From Trematomus loennbergii (lineage: Eukaryota > Chordata > Actinopteri > Perciformes > Nototheniidae), in contig JAAOOA010000026.1 of NCBI GenBank assembly GCA_012861695.1, positions 24,224,080-24,288,079 of the forward strand: DNA of 64,000 bases, written 5' to 3'. Below are positions 11,452 to 22,476 of the stretch, in pieces (within the stretch, counting starts at the first letter, position 1; the number at the start of each line of letters is the position of its first letter). The notes below the pieces were generated by a model. The model saw nothing but the letters and a program-made list of their open reading frames with translations. It had not been told where the DNA came from and did no database searches. Both the position numbers and the translations under genes were made by a program.

Positions 11452-12782
11452 TGAGTTTTATACAGTTTATATATAAAAAAAACATAATAACAACAACAAT
11501 GATAATAACAATAATAATAACTACAACAACAATTTCAGATTGTATGCATGGTACTGGAGATCCGTGAGTGAATTGAATTAGAGAAGAACATTCCTGTTGA
11601 AATGGTCTGCTGAACATCAATGCTGTGATCAATGGGGATGTTACATTTGGCTGCTTTGACGAAGCCTCTCACATTATGATATAGATAAACTCAATCTGAT
11701 TAAATGTCTTATATTATAAATATAATATATATATAATAATCTTCACTACACCTATCAACAGGAGACACATGTTGAGATTGTCAGAATGATGGTGAAAGCC
11801 CCAAAGTGGTTCAATCAAATGCAATATTTTCTAACCTAACATTTTAAATGCATTATACATGATATTTCTTCATACTTTGCATTATAAAGTTAAACTGTTG
11901 TGCACGCTGAAAAATGAAAAAGGCTTATGATTGATGTTCTTATTAATTATGCTTTCAAGTTTCGTTATAACACAAAGCCTTGACTCAATGGAAAAGTACT
12001 TCAGGCTTTAAGTTTCGTTCAGCAGAAATCACCAGACCAAATGGAATTTATAGAATCCAACCTAACAGGAAGCTAGAGCCACACACACCCACTCACCGTA
12101 GGAAGGGCCACACTTCATATACACTGTAAGAAACGTACCGTGAAATTCACAGTATTTAACTGGCAGCAATTGACAAGTTACTTACTGTAAAATGAATTAC
12201 AGTAAGTAACTTGTCAATTGCTGCCAGTTAAATACTGTAAAGGTAATCACAGTATTTACAAGTTTTATTTACAGTAACAGTGTAACATGAAACACAGTAA
12301 CTTCCAAGTACTGTATTTGTGTTTACGGTAATAGTGTTTAAACTGTAAAATGAAACACAGTAATATGTAATTACTTTATTTGTTACAGCAGTAGTGTTAT
12401 AGCTGTAAAATGAAACACAGTAACTTCCAAGTACTGTATTTGTGTTTACGGTAATAGTGTTTCAACTGTAAAATAGAAACTTTAATGCTATAGTTTTAAG
12501 TTGTAACTGTAAAACAATTTACTCATTAGTGTGTGTGGGAGAAAAACTCCTTCTGGAGGGAACACAGGGATTTGAGCCTTTGCAGACCACAACTTTTTAT
12601 ACCACATTCTCCCAAATGGGAATCTAGGCATTACCTTATTTATCAACCCACCAGTGTTCTTTTTTAAATAAAAAGCAAAACTGTATAATTGCCATATAAA
12701 TATGAACATATGCGTGGTGTTGCCGCATCCATTTCCTCCCCAGTTTAGTGTCTTAGTTGTGTGGTTAATAACAGTGTGTATA

Positions 12783-12783
<1 letters not shown>

Positions 12784-12828
<45 letters not shown>

Positions 12829-12843
12829 TGTGTGTGTGTGTGT

Positions 12844-12902
<59 letters not shown>

Positions 12903-12926
12903 TGTGTGTGTGTGTGTGGTGTGTAT
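12784..12926. repeat. Interrupted (TG)n microsatellite
   Basis: TG tract with four GTGGTG interruptions in the third array unit. Confidence 0.95.
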
Positions 12927-13010
12927 TGAGTTTTATACAGTTTATATATAAAAACCCATAATAACAACAACAATGATAATAACAATAATAATAACTACAA
13001 CAACAATGTC

Positions 13011-14390
13011 AGATTGTATGCATGGTCCTGGATGCATGGATATAGATTCTCGTCTGTTTTTGTTTTGTGGGTTTTATTATGATTTGTTGTTTTGTCCTTA
13101 ATGTTTTGGTATTGTCTCACCTTGTAACTTCTGAAAATAAAAGATACAAAAATGTGAAAAGACACAAGTGGAGAGATCAGTGAGTGAATTGAATTAGAGA
13201 AGAAGAACATTCCTGTTGAAATGGTCTGCTGAACATCAATGCTGTGATCATGGTGATGTTAAGTTTGGCTGCTTTGACGAAGCCTCTCACATTATGATAT
13301 AGATAAACTCAATCTGATTAAATGTCTTATATTATAAAATCTTCACTATACCTATCAACAGGAGACACATGTTGAGATTGTCAGAATGATGGTGAAAGCC
13401 CCAAAGTTGTTAAATCAAATGCAATATTTTCTAACCTAACATTTTAAATGCATTGTAAAATATGTCTTCTTCATACTTTGCATTATAAAGTTAAACTGTT
13501 GTGCAGGCTGAAAAATGAAAAAGGCTTATGATTGCTGTTCTTTATTATTAATTGTGTTTTAAGTTTCGTTTTAAGAGAAAGCCTTGACTTAATGAAAAGT
13601 ACTGCAGGCTTTAAGTTTCGTTCAGCAGAAATCACCAGACCAGGTGGAATTTATAGAATCCAACCTAACATGAAGCGAGAGCCACACACACACCCACTTA
13701 CTGTAGGTAGGGCCACACTTCATATACAGACACATGAATCCAATGGGATCGAGGAAACCTGAAACCAATCCTAAAGCCTGTTGTAAATGATTGTATTGTT
13801 GGTTACAGGGTCATTGTACTCTTAATGCTGGCAAACTGTCAAACTAGGATGGCTTATAGAATAGAATCGTTATTGGGTACACATAGATTTTTCTACTGAC
13901 AAGTGAAAATGATGCTGTGAAAAAGGCCTATTTATCACGTCTTTGACTTCATCATTTGGTCACAACTGATCAGATGTGGCCGTTTTCTCCTAAAGAAAAG
14001 GTAGTTGTGTCACTATCTGACAAGTTGGTTCTAATTTCCCTAATTTGTCAAATTGTTGAGTTTTTTCACCTTAGTTTTCTTAGTTTTTAGTCTCGTTTCT
14101 GCTTTTAACCTTTTTTGTTGGTATACTTTTGTACAACAGTATGACCGACCCGATGTGTGAAGTCACTGATGAACGGTTGTCGAAGGAATGGAAGGACGGA
14201 CATACAGACAGAGACTCCTTTTTCATTGTTGTTAGCTTAGCTGAGGGTGATGTGATAGGAAAAGTTGTGGGGTCAATAATATAAACAGAGCAGCTTTTTC
14301 AGAAACAAACTTAATGGTCAGCAAACCGAGTATTTTTTAATCTTCAGAACAATAATTTATAAGAAAGGGCTTTTACTGTTACTAAGCAGA
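13011..14390. repeat. Last array unit and 3' flank of the CFAP44-like copy 1
   Basis: The sequence matches 36700-38114 throughout, and its part up to about 14100 matches 27750-28800. It lacks the palindrome and minisatellite modules of the array. No gene is seen; it lies downstream of the minus-strand CFAP44-like stop codon. Confidence 0.75.
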
Positions 14391-14393
14391 GTG

Positions 14394-14675
14394 TTAATTG
14401 ACTCCCTGTCTGCTGGAGTCTGGTGCTTTAACCTGGCTGAGGAGACGCCCCGGTCCTTGTGTGCTGGTTTTGGTGCGTCCTGTGGGGTTGGGCAAGGGGG
14501 TGATCGGGGGCAGCCGGGCCTGGGCTGGGGGCAGGACGTGGCCTCCTTTACGGGACAGGAGGCCGATCTCTCTCCGGAGCGCCTCAGCCTGCTGTGATTG
14601 TGTCTTCACCAGCTGCTGGAGCCTCTGGATCTCCACCTGGTCTACACCTCTCCTGTAGTCCTGGGACTTGTTGCC
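14394..14675 (-). CDS. cfap44: CFAP44-like terminal exon g, copy 1
   Basis: 93 codons plus stop after a TATCCAG acceptor, starting GNKSQDYRRGVDQ. A helix with EIQRLQQLVKTQ is followed by RKGGHVLPPA and a proline-rich tail. The same first codons with a usable acceptor recur as a partial duplicate at about 14907-14945 in the intron upstream. Confidence 0.7.
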   Translation of the reverse strand, partial: GNKSQDYRRGVDQVEIQRLQQLVKTQSQQAEALRREIGLLSRKGGHVLPPAQARLPPITPLPNPTGRTKTSTQGPGRLLSQVKAPDSSRQGVN

Positions 14676-14699
14676 CTGGATACGCACAAACACATTTTA

Positions 14700-15290
14700 T
14701 CACCACTTTGTGATTTTTTGAAGCGTAAATGTAATCGACAGAAGTAAAAAGCTAATATTTGGCCATAAATAAATGATATCACATGGCAGCACATCACCAC
14801 GCCTAGCTAAAGGCGGACGTGTCAGTGTGATGACGTTAAGGCTTTTATTGTCATTTGTACATAGCTACAGTGTAGTTATGACAGTACAATTCTTCACCAG
14901 TCCACACCTCCTGTAGTCCTGGGACTTGTTGTTCTGGATAGGCACAAACACATTCCTAAGGTATGAGTGGTGCAGTGATGATGTATTTTTGTATGCCAAA
15001 CCAGAAGTTACCATCGAGAGAACTCCCTTAACAAAAAGCAATGGGATTACCCTATTGGATTTCGGTACATCACAGCAAATAATCTTCAAATATAATATCC
15101 AAATATTATCACCACTTTGTGATTTTTGAAGCGTAAATACAATCGACAGAAGTAAAAAGCTAATGTTTGGCAATAAACCTACAATACCTAGTGTGATGAC
15201 GTTAAGGAGTCTAATTTAGTCAACCGCCTTTTTAAATTGAGGTAAAACAATAACCTATTACATGTAATTACTTTGACCTATTACTTAATA
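14700..15290 (-). repeat. Intronic duplications including an exon-g decoy
   Basis: The intron before exon g carries a partial copy of the exon-g acceptor and first codons (about 14907-14945), followed by a duplicate of the motif near 14700-14760. Copy 2 contains two such decoys. Confidence 0.7.
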
Positions 15291-15454
15291 GGTATTGCGC
15301 CTAAAAGCTGTTTGCCAGCCGCCCTTAAACAACAAATGAAGAAGAAGAAGAAAACACAACAAAACGAACAAAATAAAAGAAGAAGAAAAGTTAGTATTGC
15401 GAGATCGATAACACACAGGAGCCAGAAACCACCTGCTTCTTTTAAATCAGTTTA

Positions 15455-16081
15455 AAAGAAGCAGTGCGAGTGGTGGATCGGACGAAGACGGTGTGCCGGC
15501 GTTGTTCGACAGCGGTGCGGTATGCTAATGGTAACACACGCCAAACATGCTAAATCATATCAGAAGGCATCACCCAGAGATCACCGGAGCCCAGCAAAAG
15601 ACAACAGCAGTTCAACAGCTTATCTCTGCTGTTTTTAAGAAGCCAATAGACATGAAAGCCGAGAGACCAAAATAATGCATATGCATATGTTTTTCAACGG
15701 CTATGCGCCCTTATGGAATAGTAGAGGACCCCGGCTTTTAGTGATTGAAACACTTTCTTATTATTTATTTTGTAATATTTTCAAGACATTCTTTTTAGTT
15801 TTACAGCTTATTGAACCTTTTTGTTTTCAGCCATTATAGATGATATGGCCATCTGAGTGTGTGTGGTACTGTTTGTGGTTTGTTTTTTAAAGTTAATTAT
15901 TCAAAATGTTAAAGTTCCTTATTTTTAAACTGAAACTTGCACTACTGCTCAAAATAAATAAAAAACAAACCTGGAATTATGCATTTGGGACTTTTCTTTT
16001 CTTTTTCTTGTTGTACCGAACCGTGACCCCCAAACCGAGGTACGTACCGAACCGTGAATTCTGTGAACCGTTACACCCCTA
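15455..16081 (+). mobile_element. hAT (ZBED-type) transposon remnant
   Basis: Plus-strand codons from about 15462 encode a BED-type zinc finger: TVCRRC, then after a frameshift near 15545 LNHIRRHH, the C-x2-C and H-rich pattern of hAT transposases. The catalytic RNase-H-like domain is absent. The right end TTACACCCCTA at 16081 has the sequence of a terminal inverted repeat; I could not find the matching left end. A perfect 12-bp palindrome sits just left of the finger. Confidence 0.65.
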
Positions 16082-16119
16082 CCGATATTACATCATATCG
16101 GACGCAAATCTCGATCAGC

Positions 16120-16266
16120 TCCGTTGTCCCCGTTTTTAGAGATTTGGGTACGGAGGAAAAGAGAGAGGGTTTATTTTCTGACGCTGCGTGAGTTCCCCGA
16201 CACACCGGGGACACATATTTATGTATAAAAGACATCAAAAAGTGCATTTTGCATGATAGGTCCCCT
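16120..16266. mobile_element. Fragment of TTAA MITE
   Basis: 3' part of the family at 18119-18606, ending GATAGGTCCCC directly before a TTAACTT-free TTTAA site (TTAA at 16267-16270). Confidence 0.7.
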
Positions 16267-16483
16267 TTAATATAACATCTAATAGATCACATGACTATGT
16301 GTATGTCTGTCGCCCTCTGCAGATTAGAAAGGGAAATACAATTCTGTTGTTACAGAATGTGTCTCTCTGAATCAGCTTGAAATAAAGCTCATTGAAAGGG
16401 AAGTTTAATACTCATATACGACAGTGGGGATCCAAGCTTTGTTTGATAATACATATAAAGATAATTGAGTGCACAGAAATTAC

Positions 16484-16618
16484 CATTTTCCTCTGGCTAG
16501 CGTTGATTTTACGCTCCAATTCTCGGTTCTGGTCCATTAGAGTCGTCATGCAGAGAACTCGCTCAGTGTTACACCTGGTCACCTCCATCAATTGGTCACG
16601 CGCCTCTTCTACCTTGGC
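16484..16618 (-). CDS. cfap44: CFAP44-like exon f, copy 1
   Basis: 135 bases, phase 0 to 0, TTTAG acceptor and ATG|GTAATT donor. It encodes AKVEEARDQLMEVTRCNTER and onward. Intact here, while copy 2 has a deletion and a mutated donor. Confidence 0.65.
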
Positions 16619-16660
16619 CTAAATAAACACACACACAAAAATACAGATATCTCACAAGGT

Positions 16661-16661
<1 letters not shown>

Positions 16662-16742
<81 letters not shown>

Positions 16743-16744
16743 AC
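16662..16744. repeat. (CA)n microsatellite abutting an exon
   Basis: More than 80 bases of CA, one TACA interruption near the exon. Copy 2 has only about 30 bases at the same place. Confidence 0.95.
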
Positions 16745-16883
16745 AGCTGTGCAGCTTCTCGGAGGAGTTTCTCCTGCTTGAGCTCCTCCAGCCTCCTGTT
16801 CCCTGACAGCGTCTGCAGAGCCTCCAGGTCCACCTCCCTCCCAAACTTCATCATCATCAGTTCGTGGCACTGCTTCTCCAGAA
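16745..16883 (-). pseudogene. cfap44: CFAP44-like exon e, donor inside a GT microsatellite, copy 1
   Basis: It starts VLEKQCHEL and carries [18 protein letters not shown]. The coding sequence runs straight into a GT tract on the minus strand, so the splice donor is the first GT of a microsatellite. The exon is 139 bases against 140 in copy 2, which breaks phase with the next exon. Confidence 0.6.
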
Positions 16884-17349
16884 CTGCACCAACACACACA
16901 TCAGTATCTAGTAAGTACATTTACCTAAGTACAATAAATGGTTATTCCACTACAATTTGAAAGCCAATATTGAACACTACAAAATGTATTTGACAGTTCC
17001 AGTTACTTTACGGATTCAGATCAATAGCCACTACAAAATATAAATAAACATATTAAAATATAATTATAGGTTAGCAGCAGTAAGTAAAGTAATTAAATTA
17101 GCTCCACCTTGACCAGCTGTAATAGACACACTAATGCATCAACAATCACCAAACCAGTAATTTAATATATATGATTCTGAAAAGTGCCACTACACATGAT
17201 GAGTACTTGGCTTTAAGCAATTTTGTGTCAGCTGAATTCAATGGCTTCTTGCACTAATGTACATTTCTCAACGATATTGAAGTGACTGTTCATTTTAATA
17301 TATTGATTATATTATATTTTTATACACATTTTTATATATATATTTTTTT

Positions 17350-17435
17350 ATTTGGGATTGTGGGAAACGGTATTTCGATCTCTGTCTGTACACACAAACT
17401 GAAAGACTGACAATAAAGTTGACTTTGACTTTGAT
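17350..17435 (+). repeat. Probable LINE 3' tail
   Basis: It contains GACAATAAAGTTGACTTTG followed by short direct repeats, the layout of a polyadenylated fish LINE or SINE 3' end. Duplicated at 41331-41413. Confidence 0.4.
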
Positions 17436-17622
17436 GTCTTTAAGTGCATTTTACAACTTTGAGGACATGAGGATTTAAATAAGAGCATAATGTAAGTCAA
17501 TGGGAAAGGGTCTTTTTGGACCCATTGATGTAACGGACTGACCAGAAGTTGTAGTACCGTGGTTTGGCCACTAAGACAATCAGCTTCAACGCCTGGCGCT
17601 CTTCCGGTAGGTTTGGTCTTAC

Positions 17623-17823
17623 CCTCGATTTTGACTTTCATGTCCTTGCGGTCATGGGTGAGCCCGACGTATTGCTTGCGTGCATCGATGTACAGATCCT
17701 TCTGCTGGCTCTTCTCCTCCTGCACTGCTTGATGCGATCCTGCAGACGGGTCAGCTCCGTCATGTCCAGCACCAACGCCGGGCTCTGGTCCGACGGCACT
17801 GAGCCGTTAACAACAAACATAAT
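17623..17823 (-). pseudogene. cfap44: CFAP44-like exon d with 1-base deletion, copy 1
   Basis: Acceptor ACCAG before ATTATG, donor GAGG|GTAAGA. It starts IMFVVNGSVPSDQ and leads into a coiled coil. Near 17724 one base is missing relative to 41602-41803, shifting the frame after DRIKQ. Confidence 0.7.
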
Positions 17824-18118
17824 CTGGTGCAGGGTTGGAGAAGGTGGAAGGAAGAGAGGAGGACATGCAGGAGATGAGAAATTGTAAGGAAGTCAAAATT
17901 CCCAACTAACAGATAAACTTTAAACCCGTGTTTCAAAAAAGGGCCTATCAAAAGACACAGGCAGAGTTTTAGCATGAAAGTCCAGGTTTGTCCATTTTCA
18001 GTCAGTTGATGAAAAACGTTTATTTATTATTTATGTTTTTGTGTAAATGTTTGTGTTTTTTCTGTATTTTTCTGTGTATTTTCGGTGTGGGTCTTTGTTT
18101 GTATCACTTATGACTTAA

Positions 18119-18606
18119 AGTGGACCTATCATGCTATATTTGAATAATATAGTGTAGGACCATACCTATATAAGGCATATTTATACTTTTTTTTTGCAAA
18201 ATACCAAACAGATCATGCATTTTAGCCATGCCTCATTTTGCTCAATTTGACATTTTTTAGCTCTGTTTTTGTAAGGGCAGATTCTGTGAGCAACAGCACC
18301 ATCTAGAGGCCTGACATATGTACTACAGCGTCTCCAGCGCTTTCGAACGGCAATGGCCGTGTCTGTCTCCTCCTGATTGGTGGAGTTGGCCCAATAGCCG
18401 TAGCGCCACCGTCCTGACGTCAGGACAGTGTTCAAATCTGGATCAGTTTTATCAGATCCGTTGCAGCCCCTTTTTTAGAGATTTGGGTATGGAGGAAAAT
18501 AGAGAGGGTTGTGTTTTCTGACACTTGGTGAGTTCCCTGGAACACCGGGGACACATATTCATGTATAAAAGACGTACAAAAGTGCATTTTGCATGATAGG
18601 TCCCCT
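18119..18606. mobile_element. TTAA-flanked (piggyBac-like) MITE
   Basis: Flanked by TTAA at 18115-18118 and 18607-18610. Inverted termini are AGTGGACCTATCATGC and its counterpart GCATGATAGGTCCCCT. No transposase. The TTAA target is diagnostic of piggyBac-type transposition, and an empty site is available for the copy at 58335-58800. Confidence 0.85.
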
Positions 18607-18956
18607 TTAAAATAAAAAAAATATTGAACATGAAAAATGAATTCAACTCATATCAAAACAAATATCTAATTTTAATTTTCACGTATGAAATGTGCATATC
18701 TGAGGATTTAAAATAGAACTTTCATTTTCATAGTATTTATATTATCAATTAATCATGTGACTAATTTCTAACCAATTGGCATCTTTTACTTTTTTTGGTC
18801 CAAACAATTAATCTTTTAATCAAGAAAATAACCAATATATATATCTCAGTTATGAATATAAACTGTTGCGGCCTTAGATTGTAAAATGGATTTAAAATGT
18901 GCTTTCAAGTCTGATGACTAGAACCTGTGTTATCTTCACTCTGTTGTTGTGTGTAC

Positions 18957-19073
18957 CTGGTGCAGTCTGAGAGGAACCACCACATCCAGCTCGTTTATTT
19001 TCTGCTGTTTCTCCCTGTTGACTAACTCCAAGTCGTCCTCTACAGCCTTCTGACTGCTCTTCACCGATTTGTC
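18957..19073 (-). CDS. cfap44: CFAP44-like exon c, copy 1
   Basis: 117 bases, phase 0 to 0, CTGCAG acceptor and CAG|GTACAC donor. It encodes DKSVKSS, a coiled coil and the block VVVPLRLHQ. Intact here; copy 2 has a 2-base deletion at its first codons. Confidence 0.7.
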
Positions 19074-19255
19074 CTGCAGAGACAAACACAATGTAACACT
19101 ATTACAGATTAAAACTGTTGGTGAGGAGATCCATGTTCATATTGTGGCCCAACCTTATACTTCCTGATCTCTAACAACACACAGCAGGGTATGAGAGCAC
19201 ATGGTGATAAGGGAACATGTGAGATGAGACAGAAAGACAGAGAAAATAGTTTGAC

Positions 19256-19386
19256 CTTCTTGACGAGCATGATGCACTCCTTTCTCAGAATCTCAGCACT
19301 TTTCTTCTCCTCCACCAGCAGCTCCTCGAGGTCCATCCGACGCTCACGCAGCTGCAGAGTGTTCCCAAACAGCGCCGGCACACAGC
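19256..19386 (-). CDS. cfap44: CFAP44-like exon b, copy 1
   Basis: 131 bases between a TCTCAG acceptor and an AAG|GTCAAA donor. It encodes a charged helix (LRERRMDLEELLVEEKKSAE and onward), phase 1 in and phase 0 out. Identical in protein sequence to copy 2. Confidence 0.7.
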
Positions 19387-19729
19387 CTGAGACACACACA
19401 CAGATTCTTACTTATAGTTAAGCTAAATTAAACTTGAATCACACTGAAGCACCGCCTCATATCCACTCTGTCTATTCAGCTTAAGTAGGGTTCAGACGTA
19501 TGGCCTAATATAACATGTACTGTGTTATTTGGTTTGGGTATAATAAGCCTGAAATTAGCGTAACTATAACTTTTAACTATAGGAAACACTCACATTCAAT
19601 TATCTAGCTCGCTATCATGTTAGCAAGCTAGATATTTATCCTATATTTATGCTGGAGTTCATAATTTATGATTATTATCTATTTGACAGACCTTTCTAGG
19701 TTAGACATTTTTACCATCACCACACTGAC

Positions 19730-19768
19730 CTGGAGGGCAAACATCGTCCAGAGCAGCTCCTCCTTCAT
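19730..19768 (-). CDS. cfap44: CFAP44-like exon a, copy 1
   Basis: A short exon ending PPG with a GTCAG donor. The first base of the last glycine codon is completed by the next exon (G|GC), giving PPGC. The 5' limit is uncertain: a CTCAG acceptor at 19768 fits, and an in-frame stop lies about 20 bases further upstream. Confidence 0.45.
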
Positions 19769-19789
19769 CTGAGCCTTCACGAGCGTCAT

Positions 19790-20075
19790 GTTACCATGCT
19801 GTTACCATGCTGTTACCATGCCACGCAACCTCTCATTCCCCTGATAGGTGGAGAGTTGCCCATATAGGCGGAGCACCCCGTTTCTGACGTCAGAACTATT
19901 TAAATCTGTATCAGTCTGTATCAGATCCGTTGCAGCCCCGTTTTTAGAGATTTGGGTATGGAGGAAAAGAGAGAGGGTTGTGTTTTCTGACACTTGGTGA
20001 GTTCCCTGGAACACCGGGGACACATAGTCATGTATAAAAGACGTACAAAAGTGCATTTTGCATGATAGGTCCCCT
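19790..20075. mobile_element. Partial TTAA MITE at the CFAP44 truncation point
   Basis: The right end GATAGGTCCCC precedes TTAA at 20076-20079. The left end is replaced by three 11-base repeats of TTACCATGCTG (about 19791-19822) next to exon a. The homology between the two large duplicated blocks stops just past this TTAA. Confidence 0.7.
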
Positions 20076-20083
20076 TTAAGTAA

Positions 20084-20660
20084 TTCTGTGTTCTTCATTT
20101 ATTGAATGTTCAATACCTGACAAGGTCGGAGATCAGTGGGGGGAACCTCTGAAGTGTGGTCGCTGTGCACAGGAGATTATTGTTGTGAGGACTTTTCCCC
20201 TATAAATTGTGTCCCTCACGTTTCCTCTTCCCTTTTTGTAAATGTTTCACGTGAGGGATATCTAATGTAAGACTGATTGTTATATCTGTTCTCAGTTACG
20301 TTTCCTCTTCCCTTTTTGTAAATGTTCCACGTGAGGAGTCACTGTGAGGGATATCAATCCGTGTATCTACCGTCCAATTGTTTTTCTTTATTAAACAAGT
20401 AAACGGAAGAGCGTCTGAGAGACGTTTTTGCTTTTTGCTTTTTACCTTACTAAATGGTCTAATGGTCATTGGAGCGAGGGGCGGGGCGGAACTCACGGAA
20501 GTGATTTCAAAACAAAAGCACTCGTTTTCTTGGAACGGTGATAATATTATAAACAAGGGAAACAAGGTGAATTTAGCGATCACAACGAAAACGGCCCCGA
20601 CACACATTGAGCCCAGAAAATGAATGTTATTAAGGGCTGTAAATATAATAAGCCTGTGTC
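20084..20660. other. Unique DNA, no gene seen
   Basis: A 40-base segment at about 20217-20258 is repeated at about 20297-20337 (CCTCTTCCCTTTTTGTAAAT). A 143-codon minus-strand frame here shows no recognisable domain. Confidence 0.4.
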
Positions 20661-21150
20661 TAAAATGGACAACTTTTACGGTGTACTTTGTGAATAATCC
20701 TCTGTCAGAGTCCCCTCCATAGTACATAATGCATGTTTTCTGCTATCTTTGATGAATGATACAAATAAAATGTTGCCATTAATTCTTAATGATATTGATA
20801 CTGCTGGACTCAGTAGACTACCACAATACAATGAAGTACTTCCAGTGTGTTGTTTAAAAAATCCTCAGTCAATGTCAAGTTTGATGAGGGAAAAAAAGAT
20901 TTTTGCCATTAGTTCTTCGTGAGATTGACACTGTTGGACTCAGTACTAGTGAAACTACTCCCACAAGTACTAAGTACTATTACTGTGTACTTTTTGAGTA
21001 ATCCTCTGTCAATGTCCCCTCCTGAGTAAAAGAATGCATGTTTCTCTGCTATTTTGAATCAGCGTTGAAACACCTTTCTTCATGAGACGTATATTGTTGG
21101 ACAGAGTATTTTAAGAGGATATGGTGGACATGATATCAGCAATACTTCCA
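20660..21150. repeat. Degenerate tandem repeat, ~160-bp units
   Basis: Three diverged units, each with an AATCCTCnGTCA motif (near 20692, 20860 and 20999) and a following TGCATGTTT or GTTGGACTCAGTA motif. Confidence 0.6.
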
Positions 21151-21189
21151 GTCAGTACTCCGGCAGCAGCATTTTTACACCTTGGAAAG

Positions 21190-21526
21190 TCTTTAGAGAA
21201 ATATACAACCGGAGAAAATCTGCCACTTCCTTATAGAGCCCCTCCTCCAACACACACGAACGCGCACATGACCAATGAGGGCACGAGATAAGTTTGTGCA
21301 CAGATGGAAGCTGACAGGCAGGTAGGCCATCCAGTTATTTTAGCCGGGCCGGCTCAGATGATTGGTCGTGCTTTTTACAGTACACGGCTTCCACAGATGA
21401 AATATTTTTATGGATTTTTGTCAAAGCACTTAAGATATTCATTGCTATCGGGATGTTAAGAGCATTCCATGGAATATAACAAAAAGTGTATCTCGAGCCG
21501 GTTTCTCAAACTTACCTACCCCACCT
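21190..21526. mobile_element. 3' part of a second TTAA MITE family
   Basis: Homologous to 45890-46220 and ending TACCCCACC before TTTAA (TTAA 21527-21530). The left terminus is missing. Confidence 0.7.
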
Positions 21527-21539
21527 TTAAGTTATAGGT

Positions 21540-22475
21540 TTATTTTGATGTTCTGTTCTCCCTTTGTCTGGTCTTCCTTCCTGTGTTTGCCCTCCTTTGT
21601 CTGATTGTCTCATTGTGTTCACCTGTTGCCCTTGTGTTTCTGCCTCCCCTGCCCAGCTGTGTCTTGACCTGTGATTACCCTTCTGTGTATTTAGTTTTGT
21701 CTTCCTCTGTGCTGCATGTCGGATCGTAGTTTGTCCTGTCACCCTCAATGTTTGTCACGCAGGTTGGTTTTTGTCCTTGTCCTCATGCCACGTGTTTTGG
21801 ATTTATGGTTTTGTCTTGTTTGCCATGTCAACAGTTTTTAATAATTAAAGCTCGCTTTTGTTTGAAACCGCCTCTCCTTAAACTGCATCTGGGTCCTGCC
21901 TTACCACAAACCTTGACATAATGTCATTGTTAGCTAATGAATGTAGTGATACCAGAAAAATGTACTTAAGTACAGTACTCCGCTACTTCTGACCTCTGCA
22001 TTTATAACAAATATAGACCTGTTTGAGTATCTGATGGGGTCAAAATAATGTATTTTGAAACGCTGGTAAATAGACACTACATGAAACCAGGTACCTGCCG
22101 TGCAGACTGAGGCTGGAAAAATTAGTCTTTTTTTATTATGGTCCTTGGTCTTGGAATGACCTTCAATCAAGCCTCAAACTGATGGCACTTGTCCCTATAG
22201 CCTGTTTTAAATTGAAGTTGTCTGAGGTCCTCACCACCAGCTGCTCTTGCAGTAATAAGTAGTGCACCTTTCTTACTGTCCAAATGTGCACAATGTAGTG
22301 ACTGCTTTTCGTGTTTTTGTTTTCTTAGTTGTGTTCTCTGTATTTTAATGTCTGTGTTATATGTAATAACGTGTAACGTTGTTGCCTTCTTGGCCAGGTC
22401 AGCATTGTAAATGAGATTTTATCTCAATGCTTTTATCTGGTTAAATAAAGGTTGAATAAAATAAAAATAAAATAC
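21540..22475 (+). repeat. Dispersed repeat block ending in a LINE-like 3' tail
   Basis: 21540-21920 is CT-rich. About 22110-22475 ends in GGTTAAATAAAGGTTGAATA and an A/T-rich tail, typical of a fish LINE 3' end in plus orientation. From 21588 on the block recurs at about 51350-52245. No intact frame. Confidence 0.5.
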
Positions 22476-22476
22476 T

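Larger units (their letters stand above)
7290..13010. repeat. Array of ~1.45-kb tandem units
   Basis: The anchor motif CAACAACAATTTCAGATTG occurs near 7290, 10071 and 11526 and (one base changed) near 13000. This gives spacings of about 2.78, 1.46 and 1.47 kb. Each unit holds, in order, an A/T-rich flank, a GCTTATGATTG segment, the palindromic module, a minisatellite of 122-bp units, a segment beginning TTTACTCATTAGTGTGTGTG, and a TG tract ending in TTGAGTTTTATAC. The first unit is longer because it contains an extra copy of the last two modules plus a LINE 5' fragment. No coding gene is visible in the array. Confidence 0.8.
14394..19768 (-). pseudogene. cfap44: CFAP44-like 3' exons, copy 1
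   Basis: Seven minus-strand exons with matching phases: 19730-19768, 19256-19386, 18957-19073, 17623-17823, 16745-16883, 16484-16618 and 14394-14675 (stop). They encode a coiled-coil C-terminus with landmarks I associate with CFAP44, an axonemal tether/tether-head protein needed for motile cilia and sperm flagella: a VCPPGC block across the first junction, VVPLRLHQ, the [15 protein letters not shown] block, NTER, and the near-terminal RKGGHVLPPA. The WD-repeat N-terminus and most of the protein are absent; similarity ends at a TTAA MITE just upstream. Exon 17623-17823 lacks one base near 17724 relative to copy 2, and the exon ending at 16745 lacks one base at its 3' end. Both break the frame, so this copy is probably a pseudogene, barring assembly error. 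Confidence 0.7.

Noticed and set aside
14391..14658. Plus-strand frames across the CFAP44-like terminal exon
   Set aside because: They are antisense shadows of a GC-rich exon. The minus-strand frame has matching splice phases and family motifs.
20296..20727. 143-codon minus-strand frame
   Set aside because: No recognisable domain; it overlaps local direct repeats and has atypical composition for a conserved protein.
21527..21748. Minus-strand frame MRVTGQTTIRHAAQ, repeated at 51325-51510
   Set aside because: It lies in a CT-rich dispersed repeat; conservation between the two copies is explained by block duplication.
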